Shown: one piece after another, positions 9,066-15,822 of the stretch
Numbering within the stretch: the stretch's first letter is position 1
How the letters are laid out: each line of letters begins with the position of its first letter
Assembly: GCF_015666175.1 (NCBI RefSeq)
Contig: NZ_JADPIE010000002.1
Span: forward strand, 62,001 to 126,000
Source: Halonatronomonas betaini
GTDB lineage: Bacteria; Bacillota; Halanaerobiia; Halanaerobiales; Halarsenatibacteraceae
Length of the DNA stretch: 64,000 nucleotides
Direction of reading: 5' to 3'
Program-made: the position numbers and the translations under genes
Notes under the pieces: generated by a model
The model's input: only the letters and a program-made list of their open reading frames with translations
Told to the model about the DNA's origin: nothing
Databases searched by the model: none

Positions 9066-9096
9066 TTGACCTGGACCTTACTACAGGGTGTATAAT
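9066..9096 (+). promoter_or_regulatory. MerR-type promoter (TTGACC, 19-bp spacer, TATAAT)
   Basis: The -35 TTGACC (9066-9071) and -10 TATAAT (9091-9096) are separated by exactly 19 bp, the overlong spacer that MerR activators untwist. A dyad ACCT..AGGGT (ACCTTACTACAGGGT) lies in the spacer. The element drives the regulator itself and the CxxC protein behind it, so autoregulation is likely. Confidence 0.8.
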
Positions 9097-9133
9097 AAAT
9101 ATAAGAGAAATTGAAATAATGAGGTGGTTAGAG

Positions 9134-9553
9134 ATGAGTGAAATAACTATTGGTGAGCTTGCTGATAGAGTTGAGATTAATATAGAAACTATTAGATATT
9201 ATGAGAGAGAGGGAATTATTCCTGAGCCTCCTCGAAATAAGTCTGGTTATCGAATATATAGCAGGGAAGATATTACACGACTTGAATTTATTAAAACTGC
9301 AAAAATGCTGGGGTTTTCTCTGCAAGAGATCTCAGAACTGCTCTCATTAAGTGTTGATCAGGATTCAGATTTCAAAGAAGTCAGGCGTAGGGTTCAAGAA
9401 AAGGTTGAAGTCATAGACAAAAAGATTGAGAACTTAAAGAGGATGAGGAAAATATTAACTGAATTAATTACTGCATGTGATACTGAAAAAACTACAGACC
9501 GGTGCCCGATATTAAAAGGGATTGAAGAAAAAAAGCTGGACTTTAATAATTAG
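9134..9553 (+). CDS. MerR-family transcriptional regulator
   Basis: A 139-aa DNA-binding regulator. The winged HTH (TIGELADRVEINIETIRYYEREGI, in two parts, residues 5-28) is followed by the SGYRIYS and LGFSLQEI motifs and a dimerisation helix. The C-terminal loop has Cys115 and Cys124 (ACDTEKTTDRCPIL), the spacing used by metal-sensing MerR proteins, but the third ligand position near residue 80 is Phe instead of Cys. I chose ATG 9134 because GAGGTGG lies 7 bases before it; ATG 9119 has no site. It sits behind its own 19-bp-spacer promoter and ahead of the CxxC protein. A metal, thiol or redox signal is plausible. Confidence 0.88.
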   Translation: MSEITIGELADRVEINIETIRYYEREGIIPEPPRNKSGYRIYSREDITRLEFIKTAKMLGFSLQEISELLSLSVDQDSDFKEVRRRVQEKVEVIDKKIENLKRMRKILTELITACDTEKTTDRCPILKGIEEKKLDFNN

Positions 9554-9627
9554 TTTAATTTTTGAATTCTATTTGCACTGTAGTTAGGTATATTGTTTAT
9601 AATTATTAGTGTAAGGAGGTGCTACAG

Positions 9628-9900
9628 ATGAGTAAAAGAAAAATTGAAGTATTTACAGCTGGATGCTTTATATGTGATAATGCTGTTGAAAAAATTAAAG
9701 AATTGGCCTGTCCTAATTGTGAAGTGGTTGTTTATGATTTAAATAGCAAATGTGAATCCAATATTTGCGAGGAAAAAGCAAAGGAATATGGAGTTAGAAC
9801 CCTTCCTTCTGTTGCAATTGACGGTGAATTAGCAGATTGTTGTAATGATAAAGGTATTGACTTTAAAGCTCTGCAGGAAGCTGGTTTAGGTAAGGCTTAA
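9628..9900 (+). CDS. Thioredoxin/glutaredoxin-like CxxC protein
   Basis: A 90-aa protein with the active-site motif GCFIC (Cys13, Cys16) after the first strand and a cis-Pro motif TLPSVAIDG near residues 60-68. A second CPNC pair is at 28-31, with further Cys at 42, 47 and a CC pair near 70, which is eight Cys in all. Such small thioredoxin-fold proteins are found with metal or mercury resistance genes and redox regulators. The start is ATG 9628 after GGAGGTG; the GTG at 9619 overlaps that site. It lies 74 bp behind the MerR gene and ends at a strong terminator, so the two make a small operon. A thiol/metal-handling role is inferred. Confidence 0.8.
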   Translation: MSKRKIEVFTAGCFICDNAVEKIKELACPNCEVVVYDLNSKCESNICEEKAKEYGVRTLPSVAIDGELADCCNDKGIDFKALQEAGLGKA

Positions 9901-9906
9901 AGTTGA

Positions 9907-9934
9907 AACCTCCGCAGTTTGCGGAGGTTTTTAT
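9907..9934 (+). terminator. Rho-independent terminator of MerR/CxxC operon
   Basis: Hairpin AACCTCCGC / GCGGAGGTT with a 5-base loop and a T5 tract on the plus strand. Confidence 0.92.
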
Positions 9935-10016
9935 TATTTATTATTTCTTTTGTTTATTAGCTGGAAATGTTGATCAGGCAAGGCATAATGTTATCAGGGT
10001 CATATTTTAATTTAAG

Positions 10017-11357
10017 CTATAATTCATAGACCTCACCATTCTCCAGCTTCTTTACATCTGCATTAAACTGGTTGTATTCTTCAGGGTTTAAGGTGTGGAT
10101 AGGGAATAGTTTGGCTGGTTTTAATTCATCAACTACTTTAGCTGATGTTTTGATATCTGCGTGGCCGCTGGTATAAATCTTATGGAATTTCATGTTGTTC
10201 TCATCTATAAAGTTCTGGAGGTTTTTAAACTTGCCCTTCTCTAAATATTCTGGCCAGCGTGAATAGATAAAACTGATATTTTTGAATATATCTTTATCAA
10301 GATCGCTTATTTTATTGAGATCATGGACTGTGGAGTTTCTGACCAGCATTAATATTTTATTCCTTTTGGCCACTATCTCTTCTTTTCCCATCTTATAATC
10401 GCTGAATTTATAGGCCAGTTCTTCCTGATTCATATTAAAGACTTTATCTGTTAGAAACTCAGGATAATAGACTTTTACATCGCTAAACTTGCTTGAAGGA
10501 TAGGGTATCTCAGCGTAATCTTTTATTATATCCAGGATACTGGCTGTGTAAAAATCTATTAAAAATATTCTCTCTGTCTTTCTGGCAGCTCTATAAAAGG
10601 AAATTATTCTATCTATATTCTGGCCGGAGGCTGTAAATAATACCAGGCCTGGCTCTGCTAATACTTTTTCAATTTCAGCTTCCAGCCTGGCTTCTGGTTT
10701 TTCAGTTTTATTTTCATTGCCTATATTGCTGCCTTCCATAATCAGGCCATCAATCTTCTCAGGAAGGTTTCTAAAGAAATATTCCAGGGAATTTTTGCGG
10801 CCATGGCCTCTAAAATCTCCGGAATATACAAGGTTTTTGCCGTCGGCTTCTATGAGGAAAGCCTGGGAGTCAAAGCCGGAATGATCCATAAAATTTGGCG
10901 TGATCTTAAAGTCTTTGATTGTAAAGGGCTGGCCACTATTAATATGTTGATAATTGTCTATTTCTATTTTGCTATCTGAAAATAATGTTGTGATATCAAT
11001 TAGTTTATGGGTTGCTTCGGTGAGATAATATTTTAGGTCTTCTTTTATATACTGGATGAGTCCGTAATGATCTCTGTGGGCATGGGAGATCAGAATGCCG
11101 TCTATGTCTGATTTATTTTTGCTGACGATATCTTTATCGAAATCTTTATAAAGGCCGTCTACATAAGGAATTATCCCTAGATCTATTAATTCTTTGACTG
11201 ACTTTGATTTATATTTATTGAAATCTAGCATGCTGCCATCGTCTTCTAATAACGGAAGGCCTGCATCTATTAATATTCTGGTGCCATTATTGCTGATTAA
11301 TTCAACTACTGAGCCACCAATCTTTTCAGTATCTCTGTGGATTATTAGTTTGGGCAT
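10017..11357 (-). CDS. MBL-fold metallohydrolase (beta-CASP/RNase J-like)
   Basis: A 446-aa protein with the metallo-beta-lactamase zinc motif SHAHRDHYG (~93), then DHSG (~158), YSGDFRGHG (~180) and EGSN (~208). A beta-CASP-like middle follows (VLFTASGQNIDRI, ~240) and an RMMBL-type end (SGHAD..., FPIHTLNPE, ~400-425). This architecture belongs to RNase J/CPSF-type nucleases and relatives; whether the substrate is RNA is not known. The gene begins with ATG 11357, although its GGAGGTG site is about 14 bases away. It reads downstream from the broken frame at 11401-11545. Confidence 0.82.
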   Translation of the reverse strand: MPKLIIHRDTEKIGGSVVELISNNGTRILIDAGLPLLEDDGSMLDFNKYKSKSVKELIDLGIIPYVDGLYKDFDKDIVSKNKSDIDGILISHAHRDHYGLIQYIKEDLKYYLTEATHKLIDITTLFSDSKIEIDNYQHINSGQPFTIKDFKITPNFMDHSGFDSQAFLIEADGKNLVYSGDFRGHGRKNSLEYFFRNLPEKIDGLIMEGSNIGNENKTEKPEARLEAEIEKVLAEPGLVLFTASGQNIDRIISFYRAARKTERIFLIDFYTASILDIIKDYAEIPYPSSKFSDVKVYYPEFLTDKVFNMNQEELAYKFSDYKMGKEEIVAKRNKILMLVRNSTVHDLNKISDLDKDIFKNISFIYSRWPEYLEKGKFKNLQNFIDENNMKFHKIYTSGHADIKTSAKVVDELKPAKLFPIHTLNPEEYNQFNADVKKLENGEVYEL

Positions 11358-11400
11358 GATTTAATATAAACACCTCCTTATTTTATCTGCTTACAGGCTG

Positions 11401-11545
11401 CTATATTGGCTCTTTAATGCTATCTGGGCTGTGAGCTATAGTTTTATATTCTTGCTGGTTATGCCAGGCTGTATTATAGGTTCTGGTGCGTTCTGGATTT
11501 ATATCGAAATAGGCCTGAATCTGTTCTAATATTATAGTTCATCAT
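11401..11545 (-). pseudogene. Frameshifted small gene remnant
   Basis: From the paired ATG at 11540-11545 the frame gives MMNYNI and soon stops. One base off, an open stretch of about 43 codons (ILEQIQAYFDINPERTRTY and onward to DSIKEPI) runs to TAG at 11401. A one-base change after the fifth codon would join them. I do not recognise the product. The 5' end lies inside the 36-bp repeat at 11529-11570. Confidence 0.4.
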
Positions 11546-11570
11546 TTTCTAAATTTATCCTGCATGATTG
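11529..11570 (-). repeat. 36-bp dispersed 5'-leader repeat, copy 2
   Basis: GCAGGATAAATTTAGAAAAT followed by GATGAACTATAATATT on the minus strand. It is the left end of a longer block (about 11529-12490) that resembles 14918-15570. Confidence 0.6.
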
Positions 11571-11707
11571 CAATTAAATTTCTAATAAGTTCTTTTTTAA
11601 AAAATCTTAAAAAGTGTCGATGGTTTATTATTAAATGAGTATTATTAAGTTCATATTCTTCTTAGGAAACAGGTTTCCAGGGTTAGAGGTTAAAAACTTC
11701 CTTAGTG

Positions 11708-11751
11708 ACCGGACAATTTTGACCGGTAGACCGGATGATTTTGACCGGTAG
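11708..11751. repeat. Two 22-bp direct repeats with ACCGG/ACCGGT boxes
   Basis: Two adjacent 22-bp units, 20 of 22 positions identical, each of the form ACCGGA-N7-GACCGGTAG. They lie only 9 bp past the stop codon of the HTH gene at 11761. A shorter ACCGGT/ACCGG pair (15084-15099) occupies the same place in the second copy of the locus. They look like binding sites for the neighbouring HTH protein (iteron-like), which is an inference. Confidence 0.75.
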
Positions 11752-11760
11752 AAAGAAAGA

Positions 11761-12132
11761 TTATTGATCATAAGCTGCGTCAGGATAAATATTTGCAGGA
11801 TCTTTTAAATAATATATATTGGAGGTGCCAGTTCTATTTACTTTTTTGATCAGGCCATAATTTTCTAAACCCTTTAACCAGTTCCTAATGCTTCTATCGG
11901 AAACTCCTAGCTCACTGGCAAGACGCATCTGGCCAGGATAACAATAGCCGCTATCCCAGCAATAACTGACCAGGGATGCATATAAGATTTTCTCCTGAAT
12001 TGAGATATTGGGGTCTTTTAAAATATTATTATCAAGTTTAGTGAAGTTCTGATTAGGGGAAGTATATTCTATTTCTTGAGATATATCTAGTTGACTATCA
12101 GTTGTTTCTTTGCTGGTATTAATTTTAATCAC
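11761..12132 (-). CDS. Small winged-HTH DNA-binding protein (HTH_36-like)
   Basis: A 123-aa protein. Residues ~35-110 form a helix-turn-helix of the type found in plasmid and phage replication initiators and DnaD-like proteins: SIQEKILYASLVSYC, then YPGQMRLASELGVSDRSIRN, then LENYGLIKKVNR. The start is GTG at 12132 with a weak site; the same GTG is conserved in the truncated copy at 15104-15271. A good sigma-A promoter lies 80-110 bp upstream (12212-12240). Tandem ACCGG repeats follow the stop. No replication or partition gene is nearby, so a regulator or a remnant of an integrated element is possible. Confidence 0.72.
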   Translation of the reverse strand: MIKINTSKETTDSQLDISQEIEYTSPNQNFTKLDNNILKDPNISIQEKILYASLVSYCWDSGYCYPGQMRLASELGVSDRSIRNWLKGLENYGLIKKVNRTGTSNIYYLKDPANIYPDAAYDQ

Positions 12133-12211
12133 CCTATCTATTTAAATTTGGTATTTTGTGTTGCTATCGAATAAGTATGAAAATATAGTGTTTTGCTTAT
12201 AAATCACGTAA

Positions 12212-12240
12212 ATTTTATAGGAATATACCCGAGTTGTCAA
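12212..12240 (-). promoter_or_regulatory. Sigma-A promoter of HTH gene
   Basis: TTGACA (12235-12240), 17-bp spacer, TAAAAT (12212-12217) on the minus strand, ahead of the GTG at 12132. The corresponding sequence in the second copy (15351-15379) keeps TTGACA but has a poorer -10. Confidence 0.65.
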
Positions 12241-12340
12241 TATAATTTTGAGGTAATTTTAAACAATTTTTATTATGGGTTAACTTTAAAATATATGGTG
12301 TTTTTTAATATTAATATAACTGTATTATGGAGGTAGGGAT

Positions 12341-12490
12341 GTAGGAGGGGTGAGGTAGGGGTAACGTATGAAAGGCGGATGAATTTTGATGGTGAAAAGT
12401 TGGCCAGGTTGCTGGAGCTGGTGCGAGTTTAGGCTGTTATAGTGGCAGGATAATATGGGAGTAGGGTTGATGTGGTATAGATGCAGGTTT
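12341..12490 (+). repeat. G-rich, non-coding block shared with 15405-15570
   Basis: A plus-strand G-rich stretch (GTAGGAGGGGTGAGGTAGGG, then GTAGGGTTGATGTGG). A similar block follows the truncated HTH copy at about 15405-15570, and GTAGGGTTGAT units recur at 13451-13483. No frame of note. Confidence 0.45.
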
Positions 12491-12566
12491 TATCTAAATA
12501 TTTTTATTCTCCTGCAGGTATTATAAATAATCAGGGCAGTAATATTTAAGTTTTTTATGATAAATT

Positions 12567-12606
12567 TAAAAAGCCCCCTTGATATTTTAATAATCAGAGG
12601 ACTTTA
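12567..12606 (-). terminator. Terminator of the small-peptide operon
   Basis: On the minus strand AAAGTCCTCTGAT pairs, with G-T wobbles, with ATCAAGGGGGCTTT and is followed by a T5 run. It lies about 100 bp past the second peptide. Between them is a possible 21-codon frame starting MKIDSKVIKIES, with poor RBS spacing. Confidence 0.6.
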
Positions 12607-12708
12607 AGTATTTTTAGTTGATTTAATTTTTAATGATTCTATTTTTATAACTTTACTGTCAATTTTCATATTCTGATCATCTCACTCCACCTCCTGATAA
12701 CTTTTTAT

Positions 12709-12834
12709 TTAAAAGATCTGGCCCTGATAATTCTTTAAACCGTTGTGGATATGCTCTTCTCTGATTTTTTCTCCTTCGGTTAACTTGATGTTGTTATCTC
12801 TCTTTAGGTTGAATAAATTCATTATATTTAACAT
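12709..12834 (-). CDS. Small peptide gene B (41 aa), paralogue of the preceding peptide
   Basis: An ATG with an AAAGGAGTG site opens a 41-codon frame, MLNIMNLFNLKRDNN, and ends with the segment REEHIHNGLKNYQGQIF. The C-terminal half matches the peptide encoded 28 bp upstream: both have E-E/x-E-H-x-H-N-x-L-K-x-x-Q. The N-termini are short amphipathic Leu/Ile/Asn/Phe-rich stretches. No signal peptide or membrane span is clear. I do not recognise the family. The two good ribosome binding sites, shared motif, promoter and terminator support expression. Confidence 0.65.
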   Translation of the reverse strand: MLNIMNLFNLKRDNNIKLTEGEKIREEHIHNGLKNYQGQIF

Positions 12835-12862
12835 GTTTATCACTCCTTTATTTTGTTTGTTT

Positions 12863-12991
12863 TTAATACATGAAATCTTGATTTTTCTTTAAGCAGTTAT
12901 GAACATGTTCCTGATAAAATTCTTCTCTCTGATCATTCTTCATTTTGAATTCGTTATTTTCTAAATTTAGAATATTATTTAGGAATCCCAT
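12863..12991 (-). CDS. Small peptide gene A (42 aa)
   Basis: An ATG with a perfect AAAGGAGG site opens a 42-codon frame, MGFLNNILNLENNEFK, ending with YQEHVHNCLKKNQDFMY. It contains one Cys in the conserved H-x-H-N-x-L-K segment. A consensus promoter lies 40-70 bp upstream (13032-13060). It is the first gene of a two-peptide operon with 12709-12834. Function unknown; a signalling peptide, small regulator or toxin-like peptide are all possible, and nothing in the sequence decides between them. Confidence 0.68.
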   Translation of the reverse strand: MGFLNNILNLENNEFKMKNDQREEFYQEHVHNCLKKNQDFMY

Positions 12992-13031
12992 TTCGATAAC
13001 CTCCTTTAATTTATTTTTACTATTTGTCTAT

Positions 13032-13060
13032 ATTATAAACCTAAAAATTAAGTTTGTCAA
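13032..13060 (-). promoter_or_regulatory. Consensus sigma-A promoter of the peptide operon
   Basis: TTGACA (13055-13060), 17-bp spacer, TATAAT (13032-13037), all consensus, reading toward the small-peptide genes. The sequence around it resembles the promoter of the acetyltransferase gene at 30146-30173. Confidence 0.88.
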
Positions 13061-13384
13061 GCTTTAAATTAATATTTTTAATAAAATAATTGATATATTT
13101 AATAAATAGTTTAACATATTAAAGTATCAGAGACTGTTTTTTGAGAGATTTAAACCTTTATAAAACCCTCTATATCATATATTTATAGCCTTTTTTTGAA
13201 ATTTTGCTGACGATATAAAACATCCTAAAAATTAATTAAAAAATAATTTAAAATAAATATATTTAATTTTGATATTAAGATATATTAGTTATTATTGAAT
13301 TATGTGATGAGGAATGCCAGATCTGGCTATAGAATATTTGATTAGATGTCAGGAGCATAATTATAAACTGTTAATAGGATCAGG
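13061..13384. other. Intergenic, no gene seen
   Basis: AT-rich DNA upstream of the peptide promoter. The only structure noted is a perfect 12-bp palindrome GCCAGATCTGGC at about 13316-13327. No convincing frame on either strand. Confidence 0.5.
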
Positions 13385-13433
13385 ACTGGGTTAGTACTGA
13401 GTTGGTACTGGGTTGGTACTGGGTAGATACTGG
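13385..13433 (+). repeat. 11-bp tandem repeat, four and a half units (ACTGGGTTGGT)
   Basis: Units ACTGGGTTAGT, ACTGAGTTGGT, ACTGGGTTGGT and ACTGGGTAGAT follow one another without gaps. The period of 11 is not a multiple of 3 and no frame runs through, so this is non-coding. Confidence 0.85.
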
Positions 13434-13450
13434 AGTGGAATAATATCAGG

Positions 13451-13484
13451 GTAGGGTTGATGTAGAGTTGATGTAGGGTTGATG
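13451..13484 (+). repeat. 11-bp tandem repeat, three units (GTAGGGTTGAT)
   Basis: GTAGGGTTGAT, GTAGAGTTGAT and GTAGGGTTGAT in tandem, 17 bp after the previous array and with the same period. The unit also occurs singly at about 12453. Confidence 0.85.
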
Positions 13485-13681
13485 AAAATTTAGTGGGGGG
13501 ATTAATTCAGAATTAGTGGCCAGGGGAATTGATTTCTGGAGTTAGAGGAGGAATCAAAGGCCAGAGCTAATTATATTTAATTTTATCAGAGCTAGCAGGA
13601 ATTTTATATAGGTGGTGGGTGCATTAAATGACAAAACTATAATTAAAGCTTAATTTATTGATATGTGGCTTAAATATAAAA

Positions 13682-13720
13682 TCTGCCTGGAGAGGCTTTT
13701 TATAAAATACCAGGCAGACT
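13682..13720 (-). terminator. Terminator of oxidoreductase copy 1
   Basis: Hairpin GTCTGCCTGG / CCAGGCAGA with T4 on the minus strand, 80 bp past the stop. The same hairpin follows the second oxidoreductase copy (20924-20968). Confidence 0.8.
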
Positions 13721-13801
13721 GTTGCTTATATTTAAACTTAAAGAATTAATATATTAGTTTAAAAGGCATTTAAAGGGCAAGTTAATTAGGATTATATTAT
13801 T

Positions 13802-14785
13802 TTAGATTGACAACAACTCGGCTTTTGAGTCGCCGGCAAGCATTTTATCTATATAATCTCTGAGTTCGTTCAGGGTGATTTCTGTGCTTATTTCATCCAG
13901 GTGGTCAGGCTTCCAGTCGCTGGCGAGTTTATGCCAGATATCTTCTCTAAGTTCTCTATTGACCTGGACTGAATCTATGCCTAATAGGCTGACTCCTCTC
14001 AGGATAAATGGATAGACATTTATTGGGAGGTCAGCTGAGGCTACATTGCCGCAGCAGGTGATTGCTCCTGAGTATTTAGTTGATTTGATAGCTGTGGCCA
14101 GCATATTGCCGCCAACTGTGTCGATAACGCCATCCCACTTTTCTTTAAGGAGCATCCGACCGGAATCATCGTTGACTTCAGATCTGCTAATTACTTCTTT
14201 TACACCAAGGTTATGGAAGTATTCCTTTGCGCCTGTCTTTCCTGTGGCAGCTGTAATCTCGTAACCCTGCCTGGCGAGAATACTGCAGGCAAAACTGCCA
14301 ACTCCCCCTGAAGGTCCGGTAACTAAGATCTTTTTGCCTGGAGTACCTGCTCTTAGAAGTTTATGGACAGATAGTGCTGCAGTGAAGCCTGCTGTCCCAT
14401 AGGTCATGCTCTCTTTCAGGGTCAGGTTGTCAGGAAGTTTCACTGCCCATTCTGATGGGATTCTGATATATTCTCCAAAACCACCAGCTGTATTCATGCC
14501 CAGGTCATAGCCTGTTACTATAACTTTATCTCCCTTCTGGAAATTATTGCTCTTATCTTCAACAACTTCACCGGCAGCATCGATGCCTGGAGTATGGGGA
14601 TACTCCCTTGTCACTCCTTTATTGCCGATTGCTGATAGTGCATCTTTGTAATTTAATGATGAATATTTGACCCTGATAAGTAGGTCACCCTCTGGAAGTT
14701 GGCTGATTTCCTTTTCGATAATATTTCTTTTATAGTCGTTGTCGACTTCTTTTATTTCTAAAGCTATAAACTTTTTGTTATTCAT
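13802..14785 (-). CDS. YhdH/AcuI-type quinone oxidoreductase, copy 1 with altered C-terminus
   Basis: A medium-chain dehydrogenase without the catalytic zinc site, of the YhdH/YhfP (acrylyl-CoA reductase-like) type: LNYKDALSAIG (~44), PHTPGIDAAGEV (~64), NADPH motif VTGPSGGVGSFA (~152) and DGVIDTVGG (~212). The start is ATG 14785 after AAGGGG; ATG 14803 is upstream of that site. It is nearly the same as the copy at 21034-22023, and from about residue 195 to the C-terminus the two are almost identical. The last seven residues differ (AELLSI instead of GRVVVNLN) because of a one-base loss after GGCGACTCAAAA. The product is probably still folded. Confidence 0.88.
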   Translation of the reverse strand: MNNKKFIALEIKEVDNDYKRNIIEKEISQLPEGDLLIRVKYSSLNYKDALSAIGNKGVTREYPHTPGIDAAGEVVEDKSNNFQKGDKVIVTGYDLGMNTAGGFGEYIRIPSEWAVKLPDNLTLKESMTYGTAGFTAALSVHKLLRAGTPGKKILVTGPSGGVGSFACSILARQGYEITAATGKTGAKEYFHNLGVKEVISRSEVNDDSGRMLLKEKWDGVIDTVGGNMLATAIKSTKYSGAITCCGNVASADLPINVYPFILRGVSLLGIDSVQVNRELREDIWHKLASDWKPDHLDEISTEITLNELRDYIDKMLAGDSKAELLSI

Positions 14786-14917
14786 AATTAAACCCCTTTT
14801 CATTTAATTAATTTTTTGCTGATTTTTATAACCTAATATTTATCATAAGTTTGATTTGAAATATGAAATTTATAATTATATCATAGGAGACTTTGCATTA
14901 TATCTGTTTATTTTTCA

Positions 14918-14955
14918 ATATTATAATTCATCACTTACTAAATTTATCCTGCAAT
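14918..14955 (-). repeat. 36-bp dispersed 5'-leader repeat, copy 3
   Basis: GCAGGATAAATTTAGTAAGT followed by GATGAATTATAATATT on the minus strand. The frame from the following start stops after about eight codons. It marks the left end of the second HTH-locus copy. Confidence 0.6.
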
Positions 14956-15103
14956 GATTTATATTAAATTTCTGAAAAATCCTCTACGATTTTTATTAAT
15001 GGGTATTATTAAGTGCATATTCTTTATAGAAACTTAGCTTCCAGGGTATAGGAGAGAGTCTCCCTAACTAACTGACGTCGTTTGACCGGTCAGACCGGAA
15101 CAG

Positions 15104-15271
15104 CTATTCCTGGTCGAATTTATTGTAAACATTTATTGCAATTTCTTCAGTTTTTTTGATAAAATTATTATCTAATTTAGTGAAGTTCTTTTTAAGGAAA
15201 CTGTATTCTATTTTCAAAGCTATATCTATCTCGTTATCAGGTATTTCATTGCTGGTATTAATTTTAACCAC
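15104..15271 (-). pseudogene. Truncated duplicate of the HTH protein gene (N-terminus only)
   Basis: A GTG at 15271 opens a 55-codon frame, MVKINTSNEIPDNEID and onward, whose first ~40 residues align with the start of the protein at 11761-12132 (both have KINTS, then I-E-Y, then NFTKLDNN). The whole HTH domain is gone; the frame ends in YNKFDQE. Upstream and downstream flanks are also similar to the first locus, including ACCGG boxes, so the whole block was duplicated and this copy then lost its DNA-binding part. A short protein could still be made. Confidence 0.7.
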
Positions 15272-15404
15272 CCCATCTAATTGAATTGTATTTATTATGT
15301 TCCTTTCAAATTAATACAAAAATATACTATTTTACTTTGATATCACAAATATCTTGCAGGAATATATTTTAGATGTCAATATTAATAAAGAATGGAGAAA
15401 GCAG

Positions 15405-15570
15405 AGTTATGGAGTAGGTGTAGGAGGGGAGTAGGAAGGGAAGCGTATGGAAGTTGATTGAATTCTGATGACAGAAAACTAGGCAAGCGGGTTAAACCAG
15501 GGCGAATTGATACTATTTTGGCCCCAAGATTAAATCGGAGTTGAATTGGTTTGGGGCTGGTACAGGTTTT
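15405..15570 (+). repeat. G-rich non-coding block, second copy
   Basis: GTAGGTGTAGGAGGGGAGTA and the following GGAAGGGAAGCGTATGGAAG resemble 12341-12490. No gene seen; the rest of 15272-15725 is also without a convincing frame. Confidence 0.4.
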
Positions 15571-15725
15571 GTGCTAGATTTTTGTAATATTGATGGCTTT
15601 ATATTTCAAACCTATTAACATCTTGCCTTATTAGTTAAACTTTATATTTAATATTTTAGATTATATCATCCAGGGAAAATAAGTTAAATGAAATTCCCTT
15701 AGGGGATTAAGTCTGAGGGTATAAT

Positions 15726-15752
15726 AAAAAACTGAGGTTTCCCTCAGTTTTC
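15726..15752. terminator. Hairpin AAAACTGAGG / CCTCAGTTTT
   Basis: A perfect 10-bp stem with A- and T-rich flanks, able to act on either strand. It is the second of two hairpins past the lipoprotein stop at 15823. Confidence 0.75.
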
Positions 15753-15771
15753 TTGTGTTTATAAGAATATA

Positions 15772-15809
15772 AAACACCGCCAAATTGAAAATCTAAGTCT
15801 TGACGGTGT
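15772..15809 (-). terminator. Hairpin AACACCG / CGGTGTT after GLUG lipoprotein 2
   Basis: Lies 14 bp past the stop codon, with T4 on the minus strand. The loop is long (about 20 bases). Confidence 0.65.
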
Positions 15810-15822
15810 TCAAAAATTAAAT

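Noticed and set aside
12600-12700. Third peptide (21 codons, MKIDSKVIKIES) behind the two small peptides
   Set aside because: The RBS serves an earlier ATG that gives only four codons; no similarity to the other two peptides.
13385-13484. CRISPR array
   Set aside because: Units are 11 bp with no spacers, and there are no cas genes in the window.
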